This document shows, one piece after another, positions 33,666 through 46,690 of a stretch of 64,000 nucleotides of DNA. Source of the DNA: Larix kaempferi. Lineage: Eukaryota > Streptophyta > Pinopsida > Pinales > Pinaceae. The stretch covers positions 12,888,501-12,952,500 of the forward strand of contig BSBM01000602.1 of the NCBI GenBank assembly GCA_027924585.1, in the 5' to 3' direction. The notes below the pieces were generated by a model. It saw nothing but the letters and a program-made list of their open reading frames with translations, was not told the origin of the DNA and did not search any database. Position numbers and translations under genes: made by a program. Position 1 is the first letter of the stretch; each line of letters starts with the position of its first letter.

Positions 33666-36600
33666 TGTAACACCCCATAAAAATCACAAAAATTTAAAAC
33701 TTTTTCTACGTGACAATATTGCTTATTTAGTGTATGCGGAAATGGAAAAGATACATGAGATGTTATTTGCTGTCATAAAATATCATACTTGTTTATTGAA
33801 TGCGACTAAAAGAAGTTAGCTTAAGTCTGATGTTATCCAAATCTAGATATGCTGCTACAAAATCTACTGTTGTTGTTTATGAAAGGAGAAACATCGTTTG
33901 ATTAATGTTATTTTGTTTGATTGATGAAGGGGTCCTTCGGATGCCCCGAGGCTTACTTAGCATTCGTGCTAAAGCATGTGAATTTCATAATGTGACAGAT
34001 TACAGGTGAGAGTTTTTGAGTTACGACTCGTGCTCGCAGAAGGTCTAAATGTTCGTGTATTTTCAGTTCATACTTGTATGTAAAAGTCTATCTTTTACTT
34101 CCTATGGCAAACGTCGAAATCATGTACGAGTGTTTTAAAATAACTTGCTTGGGTCTACCTTCAGCATACCGACCAAACACCAGATAATCTACTGTGTAAG
34201 TGAGTGTATAAGAATCATTTCATATGTGAAATTCTAAAGTCTACGCCAAGTATTACAAGATTAATTTAAATCCTTTAAACATAGAATTGTTGCTATTTCA
34301 CAAATGTCACACATGTAAGGTGAGTTGTGTGCATTGTAAACCTACGTAGTACCTACGTGAGACTATGAGCACCCTACAGTTTTGGTTTGATGCTACTCTC
34401 TTTACGTCTTAATGACTAAACTTCAACTCATTAAGAGTTACTTGTAACTCTGCTATCTATGCGTAAAAATACAAATTTTGTACAACGATGTGAATTGTGT
34501 GCAAAAGTGTGGATTTGTGTAAACGTTATAAATGATATGCAACTATATGAAATTGTGCATAGAATATAAATGATGGGCTATTACATAATAGTATGTAATA
34601 GTGTGACTCTATGTGTTGTTGTACTATCCTAGTAAACCACTCACTAATTGATACTATACACAAAGAAGCGATATCAAACAAACTCTATTTGATACTTTGT
34701 GAACTTACGATACTATGTGATGGGGATTATCGTGCTGTGAAACCATATATTATGTGAAACAATTATTATGATATATGTAATATATGCAAACCCTTAGCAC
34801 CTAACTGTACGAACTTTAATATTTTAACAGGGTTATAGTTTGACCTTGCCATAAACAATGTATTATGCAACGAACGTTAAGAGGTGGATGTTACTGTACA
34901 GGTTGGCAAGTGTAAATGTAACTGCTGCAATAAATATCTATCACTGTGGTGGATAATGGGATTCCAACATGGATGATAATGCTGGTCTTGTTCACCTGCC
35001 AAACGGTAGTAGGGATCCTCCTTGCGATGATGTGTAAACAAGATAGTTCAATCGGTTGATGAACTGGCACCTTCGTGGCTTCCTCGTGGCTATTGTAATG
35101 ATAACACATTAATGAGGTAGATGGTATTGTTGCAGTCGAGACTCTGGTTCAATCTCCGTAAGATCTCAGCATTTAATCCATTTCTACGTGGTGAGGGTGA
35201 GTGTTAAGCTGGCACTTACGTGTCTAGCTCTAAGTGATAACAGTGGTGATGTTTTGTGATGTGTCACCGAGCTGTAAGCTCTGACTTAGTGATATGGCAT
35301 TTGTTCGCTCTGTGTAATAAATGAATTCATTTCTTGGTTTTTGGTTATAATAACTCCTTTGGTACCAACATGGTTTTGCTGGCTTGATCCTGAACGTTGA
35401 TCTCGGGTCTCAATAGATGGGATGTGCAAAACCCTAGCTACGTGGGTCTTAACGTTAATTTCTCTTTTGTGCACTCATTTGGTGGTTACTTTCTGGAGGT
35501 GAAGGCCGACAGGCTGCTGGTTTACAGGGCTCGACCCTGGGCAGTTGTGGATGGCACTGTGCCTTCGAACTCTGAAATTTTGTTGTGGAAATGCTGTATA
35601 AGTGTTAACTTTTGCTGAGAGAGCAGTGTAGAAGCCCTGTGGCTTTCGTCTGGTGGCAAATTACAGTTTAAAGATGAAGTTTATTCCGATTTGGGTTGTA
35701 GTTCAGATGTAAGTCAACTTCACTGTGTTGATTGAGGTTTTGGAAGCCAGAAGCATTCCAATCATCTATGGATTGCAAGGTAAGTCCGGTCTGGTTTTTA
35801 GTTCTATAAACTACTTCTTCGTTTGGTCAATAGACAAATGATATGATGCTAACTCCTCACAGACCTTTGTGGCAGGTAATGCCATCGCTCGAAATCAAGG
35901 TGCTGGGTTTGGCGACAATGGAGTTTGGTAGCAATGGATAAAAATGCGAAAACAATGGTAAGCCCAGTGGCAACCCTCGTAGGTTCTCCTGGCAATGGTC
36001 GTGGCAATAGTCGTATCGTCAAAACTGGAATTTGTAGTGGAAAACTTAGGTTGTTTTCTTAGTTGTAGAGTCAATGTAACAATTGGTATTTGTACAGGGT
36101 TTGAGTTCTGGTTTTCGAAACTTGGCAGCGTTTATTTGTTTTTAAGTGGGGTTTCAGACTCTGTTGAGAAGATAATAAAATGGCTTTTGCAAAACTATGT
36201 GACTGTGACTATTCTATATTTGTTGTGTTGGAGCTTGGCCCGTGAATGAAACCTGTCACTCGTCATTTTGAGAAATGGAACTAGTTCGTAAATTAACAGT
36301 CTCTATAATGAATGTAATGTTTGTGTAGACTAGGGTTTAATCATACCTATACTATCGTTTTTCGGGACTATAAGTTCACGAATGTTTAAAGGGTAGAAAG
36401 GAACTTGTATGTACTATGTGTCTGAAGAAAACAATACTATGGTTTATTAAATCAATGTTTAAGCAATTGTGATGGCTTCGGCCTAATGCCTCGCTATTAG
36501 TTTTGTAGTAAATGTTTGTGCTTCTAATTTGAAATCTTGTCAATGGTTTAGGGTTTGACTGTGTCTAGATAATGATGTGTTTGTTGAAATGTTTAAACAA

Positions 36601-38234
36601 CCACCAGGGTTGTGATTATGTTAACTCTGCTCTTACAGGCATTTGTGAAATCTTGAAATCTTCGAACTGACAAAGAAATAGATGAGTTTGATCAACAGTA
36701 ATGATTCTTATATATAAAAGAAAATACTCCTACTGTCTATATTAATAAAATAGAGAAGGACGACAGAGAGCTTATTCATTTAGCTCGAACTCTGTTGCAG
36801 AATTTACATTTGTATTAAGGTTGTAAACATATGTGAAAGAAAATATTGAACCCTAGCTTTAAGATAAGGAGCTTTGTCTGCTTATTGGTTCTGTGCATAC
36901 AATAAAAGAATATTTGAATCAACAGTGGACTTTTTAAAAGATTTAAATGTAAAGTCTCAAACCCTAAGTTGATAATATGATGTTTCTTATTTGTCTATTT
37001 GTCCTGTATGTAAAATGATGAAAACAACAACAACTATAGATATTCTTTGGCAATAAACATTTAGAAAACATGAATGTACAGAATCATAAATGAATTCCTT
37101 GTCTAATATAATCGTCTGTATATCTATAAATTTGGATTTACTTTTTTATTGATGTTAAGAATGTAACAAGAATAGTACTATGAGTAAAGAAATAAAAACA
37201 CATTTTAACATTAGTAAATAATGTACAGAGCAATTATAAAGAATTAATACTTTCATCACCATGGCATTTTGCCTATCAGCTCTCATCTACTTAATTTGTT
37301 TTTGTACTGGAATACGATGTTGTTTCTTTTTGCATGGGGAAAAATACAGAAACTATTTTATCCAATCAAGTCAAATTATACAGAATTGTTAGTTTACACA
37401 GGAATCAAAATAACTTATGAAATAAACAATGAAAGTTACAAAATCAACAGTGCTATAACATACAACAATAATTAGATAACAGAACTTAAAAATAAAATAG
37501 ATAAGATATTAGAACCTGTAACTGATGATAGGACCAACAAACACCCAAGGAGGCCTGTTCCTCCCAACCTGCTTCAGAAGAAGCAGCTCAACTGGTAACT
37601 TCTAATGAACCCCCGAGCCTGGTTACTGATCCAGTAAGTGGGTTAAAAACTGTGTAGAAGCAAGGCACTCAAAATACCTTCTCCACTCAGTATCAACCTG
37701 CTGTAAAATGCCTTCTCCACTCAGCAACAACCTCCTGAACTCACTAAGAGTTTTGGCAGACTTACAACATGATCAACCCTAGCCTATCCCCTCATCAGAT
37801 CTCTTGAGTGCAAATAGCAAAACCTCAAGGTAAGTTTCATCATCAGGAAAAGTGATGAACCTCAGTTCATAATCTGATGGCTAATATATAGATTGCCTAG
37901 GTCTTTTAGTGGTCAGTTTGGAATAAATGATCCTCAAGCTCCAGTCCCATCTTTCAGGGCACTAAGACCACATTTCAAGGGAGTTGTCCCATACCAACAG
38001 GTAGTTGCATCATGATGCTGCCACTTATCCATTGCTTTCTACCCCAGATTCCATTCCACCTAGTGGATCAGTAACCACTCTTTCAATAGTCCCCTTAGGT
38101 GTTTGTGTCCTATTTTGTTTATTAAATAATAAAATATTGTGCAAATTACAATCATCCAAAATATAAAACTTTACAATAAAATTTAATACAAAGTTTTCAT
38201 CATAAAATGTTTTCAGCAATTAAGGTACATGACA
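33666..38234 (-). repeat. Gypsy LTR, upstream copy in element orientation
   Basis: This 4569-bp copy is collinear with 5906-10498. It would contain the promoter of the element (minus strand). Differences from the other LTR are mainly C/T and G/A changes and a few short indels. One example is a shorter 3' part near 38000 lacking 'ttagttgca'-type bases. The LTR pair could be used to date insertion. Confidence 0.92.
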
Positions 38235-38339
38235 GGTTTGCCAAAATCGAATAAATGGGCCACCGGGACCGCTGGGCATAAATGAAAAGAGATCAAACAA
38301 ATAGAAGAAAAGAATCATAAATTTACGTGAGAATGTTCG

Positions 38340-39165
38340 ACTGAATGTTATAAGCTCCTCGCTTTTCAGGGCTAACCACGAACATCTCTGCACTGTGATT
38401 TAAATCAGAGTGAGCTCTTGTATATGGCAGTCTTCATATGATTTAAATTTGATCATAGAAACGGTTATTGAAGAGCCACTGGTTTAGATGGAACATCCAC
38501 GCGTTTAAATGGAACAACCACACGTATAGACGGACTACCATGAGTTTAGAAAGATGTGCAAACATGGTTGCAGAAGCTTTTAGATGGACCGCCACGTGTT
38601 TTCACGGACCGCTTTGTTTGGTTATGCAGATAGCTCTCTTACTAAACGATTTATTTAGCTTAACTAAAATACGACAAACATAGAAACCATCATGACTTCA
38701 CAAGTGTCATCTACCACCTTAAATCTAGTAAATCTATATTTCCCACTTCACTTTCCTAAACATAAGGTATAAACCTCTATGAACGTAAATATAATAGATA
38801 GAAATTCTCACAATTAGCACAATCGCATTTTTAAAAATGGTTGATATATATGACTATAGATTATTTGTAACTTACTTTAATAATGATGTAATGCTACCTG
38901 TATCAACCATTTTTACTGTTACTTCTAGATCAAACATTTTTAAAGGTATTGTTGTATATGTTTCAATTTATTTATCTATAAATTTAAAATAAAATAAAAT
39001 AAAAAAATTTCCATTAACAATTTAATTCAATCTCAAGTTAAAATTATACAAATATATATTAAATTTATAAATACTTTTTATATAGATGTTAATGAAACTA
39101 TGAGAAATAATAAAATATATATAAACAGATTAAAAATGCCATTATAATATTTACTAGAAACAATC
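38340..39165. repeat. Dispersed repeat R, uninterrupted copy
   Basis: It begins 'gaatgttcgactgaatgttataag', contains short tandem units of 'tttagatggaacaaccacgc' type (about 38480-38560), and continues through 'cacaagtgtcatctaccacctt' into an AT-rich tail ending near 'aaaatgccattataatat'. The second copy is split by a LINE (54160-54535 and 57519-57990). No coding capacity is visible and the element type is unknown. Confidence 0.75.
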
Positions 39166-39358
39166 ATATTTTTAAATGTGATTGATATTCAATCCTGCAC
39201 CCAAAAAAATCATCTTAATGGGTTGTCTAGTAAAAAACAGAATGTTTTTGATAAATTTTAGAAGTATCTGGTACAAATTTTAAATATGATTTAAGTTAAA
39301 GTCCGAGATGGATTAAAACTCCAACTACTTGTATTCGATTTTATGTCAACACAATTCT

Positions 39359-39545
39359 CCAAAATTGGATGATAACTGTAGAATACAATTAAAACCATAA
39401 TTCTTAACGCGTACTTTTCTATACCCAGACACTTTTTTAGCAGCATTTACTCCAAAATTGGATGATAACTGTAGAATACAATTAAAACCATAATTCTTAA
39501 CGCATACTTTGCTATACCCAGACACTTTTTTTGCAGCATTTAAGC
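39359..39545. repeat. 93-bp tandem duplication
   Basis: The unit 'ccaaaattggatgataactg...gcagcattt' occurs at 39359 and 39452 with only a few differences. It is non-coding and looks recent. Confidence 0.9.
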
Positions 39546-39710
39546 AGTCATACTTTCTGTTCTACACAATAAAAAATATATAATTTACAGCAGATTGGAA
39601 TGTTCAATTTGTGTAGATTTAAAGTTAATCATTCATGTGGGGTGAAAGATGCCTTGAAATGGAATTGGTAAATTAGGAGTTTATAAACATAAAAGAAAAA
39701 GAAAAGAAAA

Positions 39711-39748
<38 letters not shown>

Positions 39749-40653
39749 ATGAAAGCATAGCATTTTTTCATAAATAATTTATCCATACATTGTTATGAAG
39801 AAAGAAAAATATTAACATGGTGAGATTACCTCATTAGTTTCAAAAGACTTAGTTAGAAATGTATAATCCAATTTATAATTTTTTTTTTCAGAATTTACAG
39901 TATTGGGGTTGTTTCAGGCAATATTTCGATTCCAAGCGCCCTTTACCGCTCTTCTAATTTCGCAGCGACTAATATTATTTCTAAAATTCATCGTACATTT
40001 CAACCTTCTTTGGTCATGAACTTTACCTCCTCGCAATATACAATAGTAATATCATTTCGCATTATACAATATATAATTATAATATCCCATGGTAATGTTC
40101 AAAGGGAGTACAGGCGCAATTATTGATTAAACAGATTCCGGGACAATTAGACAGCAATATTAGGACAAAGATTTTGATTTCACTGGTTCTCCGAATATAT
40201 TAGTAAAACTAGGCGATGTCTACTCAAACATACATGTAATAGAGGTAATAAATTTCCGACACTTACTAGACGACTTCAAAGTATTTAACCAATAACTAAA
40301 ACCTTTTAACTTAAAATTATTCTATTTAAATATGATTTTGAATTTTTTTTGTGAAACATGGCAATACAACAGTCCACTAAGAAGGAACTCACGGAGTCAA
40401 GACTTTGTCTCTGATTGTGCTTGTGCATTTTTAATAAATTCTGCTTGTGATTAAACTCGGTCAGCGACTGCAATTTAAAACATAACATGAAACGGTTTGC
40501 ATACGTTCATGATTTCCTGCTCATGGATTGTTTAGCCGGAAATCCACTGTGCAATGTGCATTAAGAACTACAGAAATGCATCACAATCTCTGTACACATG
40601 ATTAAGCAAATATTTTGTTATAATATATATACCTCTCCAAAACTTTATATAAA
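39546..40653. other. No gene; one (TA)n microsatellite
   Basis: A (TA)n run spans about 39714-39742. The rest is AT-rich with no supported gene. It is the 3' flank of the HLH remnant. Confidence 0.5.
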
Positions 40654-41290
40654 TTAGGATCCTGAGGCAACCGTGTCTGAAGCTTGGAGCAGTGTCATTA
40701 AAGAGTTAAAGGGAATAGTTTCTACATTGTCACGGCCTAGGGAACAGCCTATACCCGCATTGCCTCCTATGTACACTGCAAGGGAGGCCGATCCCTGCTC
40801 CTGTTGCACAACGAATTTATCCAAATGGCCTGCAGAATATGTTGTGTAGAAATCTGCGAGAGCTTCCATGGCGTGAACTTGCATTTGAAGATTCAAAATG
40901 TAGTCAGCGGTCTCCTGGAAAAGGTTATCAATCCCCATATTCCTGTCACCAGGAACGAGCGTCTGCATGTTCATGGCGGCCTGCTTCAAGATCGACATTA
41001 TTATAACATCTGGAATTGAAAGACGCCATTCTCATCCTCCTCGCCAACATTATGCGATTGGAAGCATTAATCCCTCCTTCTGCTTGAAACCATATTCTTC
41101 ACGGGCTTTTTCGAGCAGCATAAGGAAATTCAGATGTGATAAGTAGAGAGTAGGAATCACAAATCTTCTCGCCACGCCTTCATCCTGGCAGATCCAATCC
41201 AATCTAGACCTGAAACTGTTGCCTTAATAATATTTGGGTAGCAGAATTACTGGCGACACGAATTGAATTACTTGTTAATGCAATGAATTT
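40654..41290 (-). pseudogene. Atypical HLH transcription-regulator gene, apparently decayed
   Basis: The best part is 40998-40654. Helix 1 is ILKQAAMNMQTLVPG, the loop is DRNMGIDN and helix 2 is LFQETADYILNLQMQVHAMEAL. This pattern is typical of plant IBH1/UPBEAT/PAR-like HLH proteins, which lack a DNA-binding basic region and act by dimerising with other bHLH factors. The tail (to residue 114) is Gly/Ala-rich. Upstream, minus-strand segments that look like the N-terminal part (GVARRFVIPTLYLSHLNFLM and EYGFKQKEGLMLPIA at about 41050-41200, SIRVASNSATQILLRQQFQ at about 41207-41270) lie in other frames. They are separated by distances too short for introns. I read this as frameshift damage. An undetected short-intron structure is the alternative. 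Confidence 0.45.
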
Positions 41291-41705
41291 TAACCTTAAC
41301 CCGAAACCGATCAACCTTTCAGTTGAAGCGATTGACGTTTCCTTCCTCCCTCCTCCCGCGTGGCAATAGGGTTGATTGCTTGAATTGAAACTTCGGCTCC
41401 ATACCTGGTGGGATGGATCGCTTGAAACCGCCGTTCCATACGTGGCAGGATGATGATTAATAAAAAAACGCAGGATTAGCAAACGATTTTTCGGTAGTAT
41501 GTCCATCCCCTCTAAATCTTAGCCTTTAGATCTTTGTGTTCGACGAATTTTTTCCAGGTATATGCTATTTTATTCAATCCCCATCGTCCAATCTTAATTA
41601 AGGATTAAAAGAGCGCGGTCGTCCTTTATGAGGATTTGTTCATTGTAGCGCCTTCCGCGAATAAGTGTACAATCTTGATTAATGTTATAGTTGTTTGTAT
41701 TTATT
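41291..41705. other. Upstream flank of the HLH remnant
   Basis: The 41204-41506 minus frame covers the possible N-terminal HLH fragment at its end, but its first 75 residues resemble nothing known to me. Possible promoter sequence. Confidence 0.3.
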
Positions 41706-43447
41706 AAAAATTCCAACATAGATTTCAATCCTTTTTAACAAAATTACAGTTTTCAATATTTTAGATAACTGCATATATATATGAATTATTTTGAAGTTCT
41801 AAGTTTTCACTCAAGTAAAAGATGACTGCAATTTTTTTATCAGTTTGAACATTATATTGTCTATTTATAACAATTGCTCGTTGATATTTAAAGATTGGAA
41901 ATTAGTAACATTTCTCCTTTCTCCTTTCATCAAGTTGGTTCAATGATTGTTAAAAAAAAAAAATATTATCTTTATGCTTGATGTTATATGTTAATTTAAA
42001 TAGGTTTATAAAGAGTAGTTTGGATGGTATTATTTTTATATATATCGATAGTAAGCTCTGTAAGCTCACCCGAAGCTCGAGTTATGTGACAAGTACGATG
42101 CATTGAAATAACGTTGATATCATCTAATCATATTTTATATCTCCTTAATTTCATTAATAAATTTTAATTTGAATTTAATTTTAATATTTTATGTCTTTAT
42201 ATGCATGTGTATAACTATTAAGAAAATAGAGAGAGTATTTTCACACTTTCAAAATTATACATTTTTTTATTTTCAAATGCTTCATTACAAGTTATATGTT
42301 ACATATTTATATGAATAAAAAAACTCTTTAGATCCATGAATTGTGGATCTAGATCACTATAACATTCTAACACCAACTCACAATACTTAGCAAACCTGTA
42401 AACATATTTCTAATATTTATGAAAGCATTACTTCCAACCATAACCTACATCTGCGTTGTGATCATGTGCCCAGAAAGAGTGTCTCTTACGTCACACAAAT
42501 TTAAGAGAGACGCCCCTCCTTTGTCCATGTGCGGAGCCTAACTGATTTTTCTGATCAAACTCCCTTCTTCCGTTTGGTTGGCTTCTTTGTTCTGAATCCC
42601 TCTAGGGGAGCGCTTGGCATGTTAATGGGCGCGGGTGTTCATTCCCTGACTGAAAATTTAAATGATGTAATCCACATCAACAGAAGCCAGTGAAAGATGC
42701 ATGATGCATGTATAGAAGTGGGACAAGATAACTGATAGCCTGCGCACATACATTAAGAAGAGCCTCAACTGAGCTTGCATTATAAATTTATAATGACGTT
42801 ATGGTACCTTAAACTCTGGCTTCACGCACATGGACTGAATGTGCACCGCTATTTTTGTACTTTTTCTGTCAAAGTGTTTGAATGAATCTGTACATTTCTG
42901 TATGTCAATTTAAAATTTTAACAGAAAATCGATTTAAAATATCTATTTTATTTTTTTTATCTGAATGAAATTTTTGGAACGTACTTTCTGTCATGTCATT
43001 TTCGTCAGAAAACCTTGAACAGACTGCTGCACAGCTTGTTAGAGAGCCCTCATCATTACACCAAAGCGCGCTTTTTATGTCCATGTGGAAAGCCTATGAG
43101 AATGTATTAACTGCTTCTGGTTGAAGGAAGTCATCATCATAAAAATGGACAACCAGAATGAATGATCTGAATTCCGAAGCAGGGTTGGAATTTGAAATCC
43201 AACTTACCTGTCAAATTTGAGCCCTCTGAAGCTGACATTATGTAACCCTTTCGAATTTATTACTCTATTTACATTTAAGATGGCAATCACATTGATTGAG
43301 TCAATCAATATTCAGTACGTAAGATTCACATTGATTGACTCCACCTATGTCATCTTCGGAATCGGTATGTCCGAGTTATTTTCGATCGTGAATAACTTGG
43401 CAATGGGTCAATGGCCATAAAAAATTAATCTCCTAATTAGTTTATCA
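41706..43447. repeat. Segmental duplication A, copy 1
   Basis: It is collinear with about 60240-61920: same order of 'acaattgctcgttgatattta', 'gtaagctctgtaagctcacc', 'gggagcgcttggcatgttaatgg' and 'gaatgatctgaattccgaagc'. The last about 90 bases (43359-43447) also occur inverted at 47341-47434. No coding frame is conserved between copies. It may be promoter or intron sequence of a duplicated gene. Confidence 0.8.
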
Positions 43448-44255
43448 GATTACACATGTAGAGATTTAAATGAACGTTAAAAAGTTATACTATATTTATT
43501 CATACATATATGAAACGGTTGTAGTATTAGAAGTTGAAGAAAAAAGGTGTTATACTCACACAAATTTTGGTTTTAGTTTTGGAATAATTTCTCAGATTGT
43601 TTTTAATATTTTATTTTTATAGTGATTAAGAAAATATAAAACAAGTTAATTATCCAAAATTTAAAAGCATTGGGTAGGAATGAAAGTTTACTTTAATTAA
43701 CATATCAAATAAAATACAGACCATTAACGGATAACAACAAACAGATCACTGGCATTCATTAATGACCGTATTACTTAGATTAAATTAGGAGTTGTCTAAA
43801 ATTTCTATGATTTTGTTTGGAGAAAATCGTTTTTCAGACGGAAATCTGTGATAGAATTTTTAGAATCTCAAATAACAGTATTTTCTGCATAATTTGGATG
43901 TCTTGGGATTTTTCATAGGTGCTAAATTCATTTAAATGTTCAAAAAACAATTTAATCAACACAAATAACCGGATTTTTATATAATGGAATCCAACCAAGT
44001 TTTAACAAGACTAAAAAAATATCAAATTAAATTATAATAAATTTTACCACTTTCTAAAAACTATTTTATGTACTTTAAAAACTAAGAATATAAAATTAAA
44101 TCTTTTCCCGCAAACACAAAGATAAAGTATGCCTCTCAGTTCTAATCAACTTAAAATATCACAGATTACATAACATAACCATAACCAGGAAAATTATCAA
44201 GACCAGGAAATTCAAATGTCTATTGAGTACATCCCTGGATTCTGTTTTCACTTAT
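43448..44255. other. 3' flank of the acyltransferase gene
   Basis: AT-rich, no gene. The start (agattacacatgtagagat...) recurs at 63925-64000. The part next to 44255 would hold the 3' UTR of the minus-strand WSD gene. Confidence 0.5.
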
Positions 44256-46528
44256 TTAGAGTGTGCTTTTTTTAATTTCCTCACAGGCTTCCACGAAACA
44301 CTTGCACAACATATTTGCATCGACATACGCCTTTTGAGCAAGGACTTGCAGCACGACAACGCCCGAATAGCTCACAATAAACACTTCCAGCGACTGCATG
44401 AAAAAAAACCCGCGTTTAAATTCCATGTATTCATCAAATATTTAGAACTCATTTGTTCATTTCAAAAAATGGACAAGCAATTTAAGTGGCATGTTATCTC
44501 ACTTGAGGTGCACCAGCTACAAAGAAGGAAAAGCTTTTTATTGTATTCCCATCCATTGCTACCTTCTCCATTGGGCCAATCATATTTGATATCGCAATAG
44601 TTGAATTTGCCAGAGTATTGTATAAATATCTAGAAATCGCCTGTATCAAAGCAAGAATTAAGGAACAATATTGTTTAAGCAATCAATCCGAGCTAATAAA
44701 ATGGATCCTCACGTACCTGTGGTCCTTTCAACCATCCCAGATATGCCATTATTTTGCCATTGATGAAGGCACCTAAAGATATTTTATGCCTGTCCATGTT
44801 ACTCTTTGCCCTTCTCACAAACTCCAGGGGATTCTCCAGCCTACCCAGTATAGGTAGCCGCACAGACAAAAATCCAAAGTGATTTCCCCAAGGCGCTTCA
44901 GCTTTTGGTTTCAACATCTCGTCTATGTTCTGCACAGTTTAAGTCGTCACTAGATCGTCTAGACAAACATAGTTAACCGAATAAATAAACGTATTTGAAG
45001 TGTGTGATGGGTTTGTTCAATGCAGCACCCGTAATCCAGCCGATTCTCTCGTGTTTATCAAACAAAGTGCTGTGAGTTTTGAATTCTTCATTTGTTTAGT
45101 AACAGTGTCCTCTGGCATCTCGAATCTCTTTTCATAAGCATCTTGTAAACCATGTTGATCTGCAACTGCACCCAAAGAGATTCAAGAACTGTTAAATGTA
45201 CATACAAGTAGAATCTAAATAATGTAGAAATATCCCTTTTTGCAGAAACTCAAAATGTCTTTAAATGCATTATACTATTGGGTAGTGTTCTAAAACATGC
45301 TTGTGTATGTCATGCCTGAACTTATATGAATCATAGGTTACACTGACATACCAGCTGAGAGACAAATCTGCAAGTAGCGTTGCATGCCATAGAAAATTAT
45401 TCCTGTTATCACATCATTCACTGTCTGTAGAGAAAATTGAAAAAACAAGAAGAAATACCGTGAGTGTACATATCAAATAGGAAATAGGAATTAGTGTTGA
45501 GAGCATATGGGGATCACATACCCCTCCTACAGAATTTTTAATCTGTTTGATATCCTCCAGCAAAAACGTAGCAGAAGAAAGAGCAACGGGCATACATTTG
45601 AGTCCAGGAGGTCCTCGAATAGGCATCTGGCTATCGCCAATCCATCCTGTCATGCTCAGTGAAGAGCTTATCACATCAACCAGTGTATACCACAATACGA
45701 ACATCATATACCGTAGCATCTCAAGAAATTTAGCTAAGAGGGTAATGCCAGACTGACTGGGTTTAACACTAGGCTTCGCAGTAGGAAAGGTCGGCAGGAG
45801 ATGAGGATTGTCGACCCTCCTGGCAATACAAAACAACGTCGACATAAAAGAAATCCCATCTCCGAGGGCATGATGGAACCTAAAAACCATGGTGGCTTTG
45901 GCTTTGTTCGTTTTGTAATTCAGGAAGTGTAATTCCCAGAGAGGAAGTGAGTGATCGAAGGGTGCAAGGGCCAATTTAGAGATGTACTCATCCACACAAG
46001 CATCGTATGATTCCTCGCCAGGAGGGAACTCTGCAATAAATGTGTGGTTATTGGTGTTCACAGTTGTTTTCTCCCATCGTAAAATGCCTCGATCATCTTC
46101 CTTCTGCAAAATACAAAATCTCCAAGCTATGTGAAGCATAATTATAGCATAGTTATAGCAGATAGCATAATTATAGCAGAGCTGGTATGAGGTAAATAGA
46201 ATTTTTATATCTCAAACAATAATAATACAATCACAGTTGCATTTTCTTGTCAATTATACTATTTTTTAGTATGCAAAGGCATTGACCATGGGAAGAGAAC
46301 AATCACCATTATACAGGAGAAAAGTGGGTTCGTTGGCAAGGCCGCACCAGTGAGAACTTTCGTGCAGCGAGAGATATCTGTTATGATTTCTTCAAATTCA
46401 AAGACCACGTTTACGGAGAGAGACAATAGCGAGCTGCTGATGGCCTGGCTGATGGGGTTTACTGGCTGCCCTTGTCCTTCCATTTCATGGTCACCAATGC
46501 CCAGATCCATACGCGACTGGAGGTCCAT
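44256..46528 (-). CDS. Wax ester synthase/diacylglycerol acyltransferase (WSD type), intact, seven exons
   Basis: Exons: 46528-46307, 46103-45522, 45424-45352, 45165-45029, 44929-44717, 44640-44503, 44393-44256. All introns have GT/AG borders and phases agree, giving 500 residues and a stop, the usual family length. Of three possible starts (residues 1, 7 and 16), MEGQGQPVNP at 16 best matches family N-termini. The catalytic HHALGDG is at about 151-157, PLWELHF at about 128-134, a hydrophobic helix (LRYMMFVLWYTLVDVI) at about 203-218, and the C-terminal PWGNHFGF at about 351-358. The family joins fatty alcohols, and to a lesser degree diacylglycerol, to acyl-CoA, making wax esters at the endoplasmic reticulum for cuticle wax. 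The donor of exon 4 (CGG/GTGCTG) is weak. Substrate preference cannot be read from sequence. Confidence 0.9.
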
Positions 46529-46639
46529 GATATGAAATTTTATCGTGAGATTTACAGAATCGATCTACGAGATGCTTTTGGAATGGACGAGACGCTGGAC
46601 ATAACCAAGATTGCCGATTTGCCTCTGGTCACCTAGGGC

Positions 46640-46690
46640 ACCGGCATATATAAAGAAAAGAGTGCACTGGCATATATAAAGAAAAGAGTC
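46640..46690 (-). promoter_or_regulatory. Duplicated TATA-type promoter element of the WSD gene
   Basis: A 27-base block 'ggcatatataaagaaaagagt' occurs twice in tandem (about 46642 and 46669). On the minus strand each copy gives TTTATATATGCC, a TATA box about 115-145 bases upstream of the first ATG. Which copy is used cannot be told. Confidence 0.5.

Larger units (their letters stand above)
5901..38239 (-). mobile_element. Ty3/Gypsy LTR retrotransposon, complete ends, interrupted by a DNA transposon
   Basis: Two long direct repeats start TGTAACACCC at 5906 and 33666 and end TGACA at 10498 and 38234. The 5-bp duplication GGTTT flanks the whole element (5901-5905 and 38235-38239), so both outer ends are original. 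The element reads on the minus strand: LTR (33666-38234), primer-binding site, gag (33.56-32.26 kb), protease-RT-RNase H-integrase (13.94-10.54 kb), polypurine tract, LTR (5906-10498). About 18.3 kb between gag and protease is a later insertion, so the retrotransposon itself is about 14 kb. The integrase tail with a chromodomain-like end suggests the Tekay/Del chromovirus group, which is my inference. All coding regions carry stops or frameshifts, so the copy is dead. Confidence 0.92.

Noticed and set aside
44223-44600. 125-residue plus-strand frame opposite the WSD 3' exons
   Set aside because: It is antisense to two exons with correct splice borders. A shadow frame.
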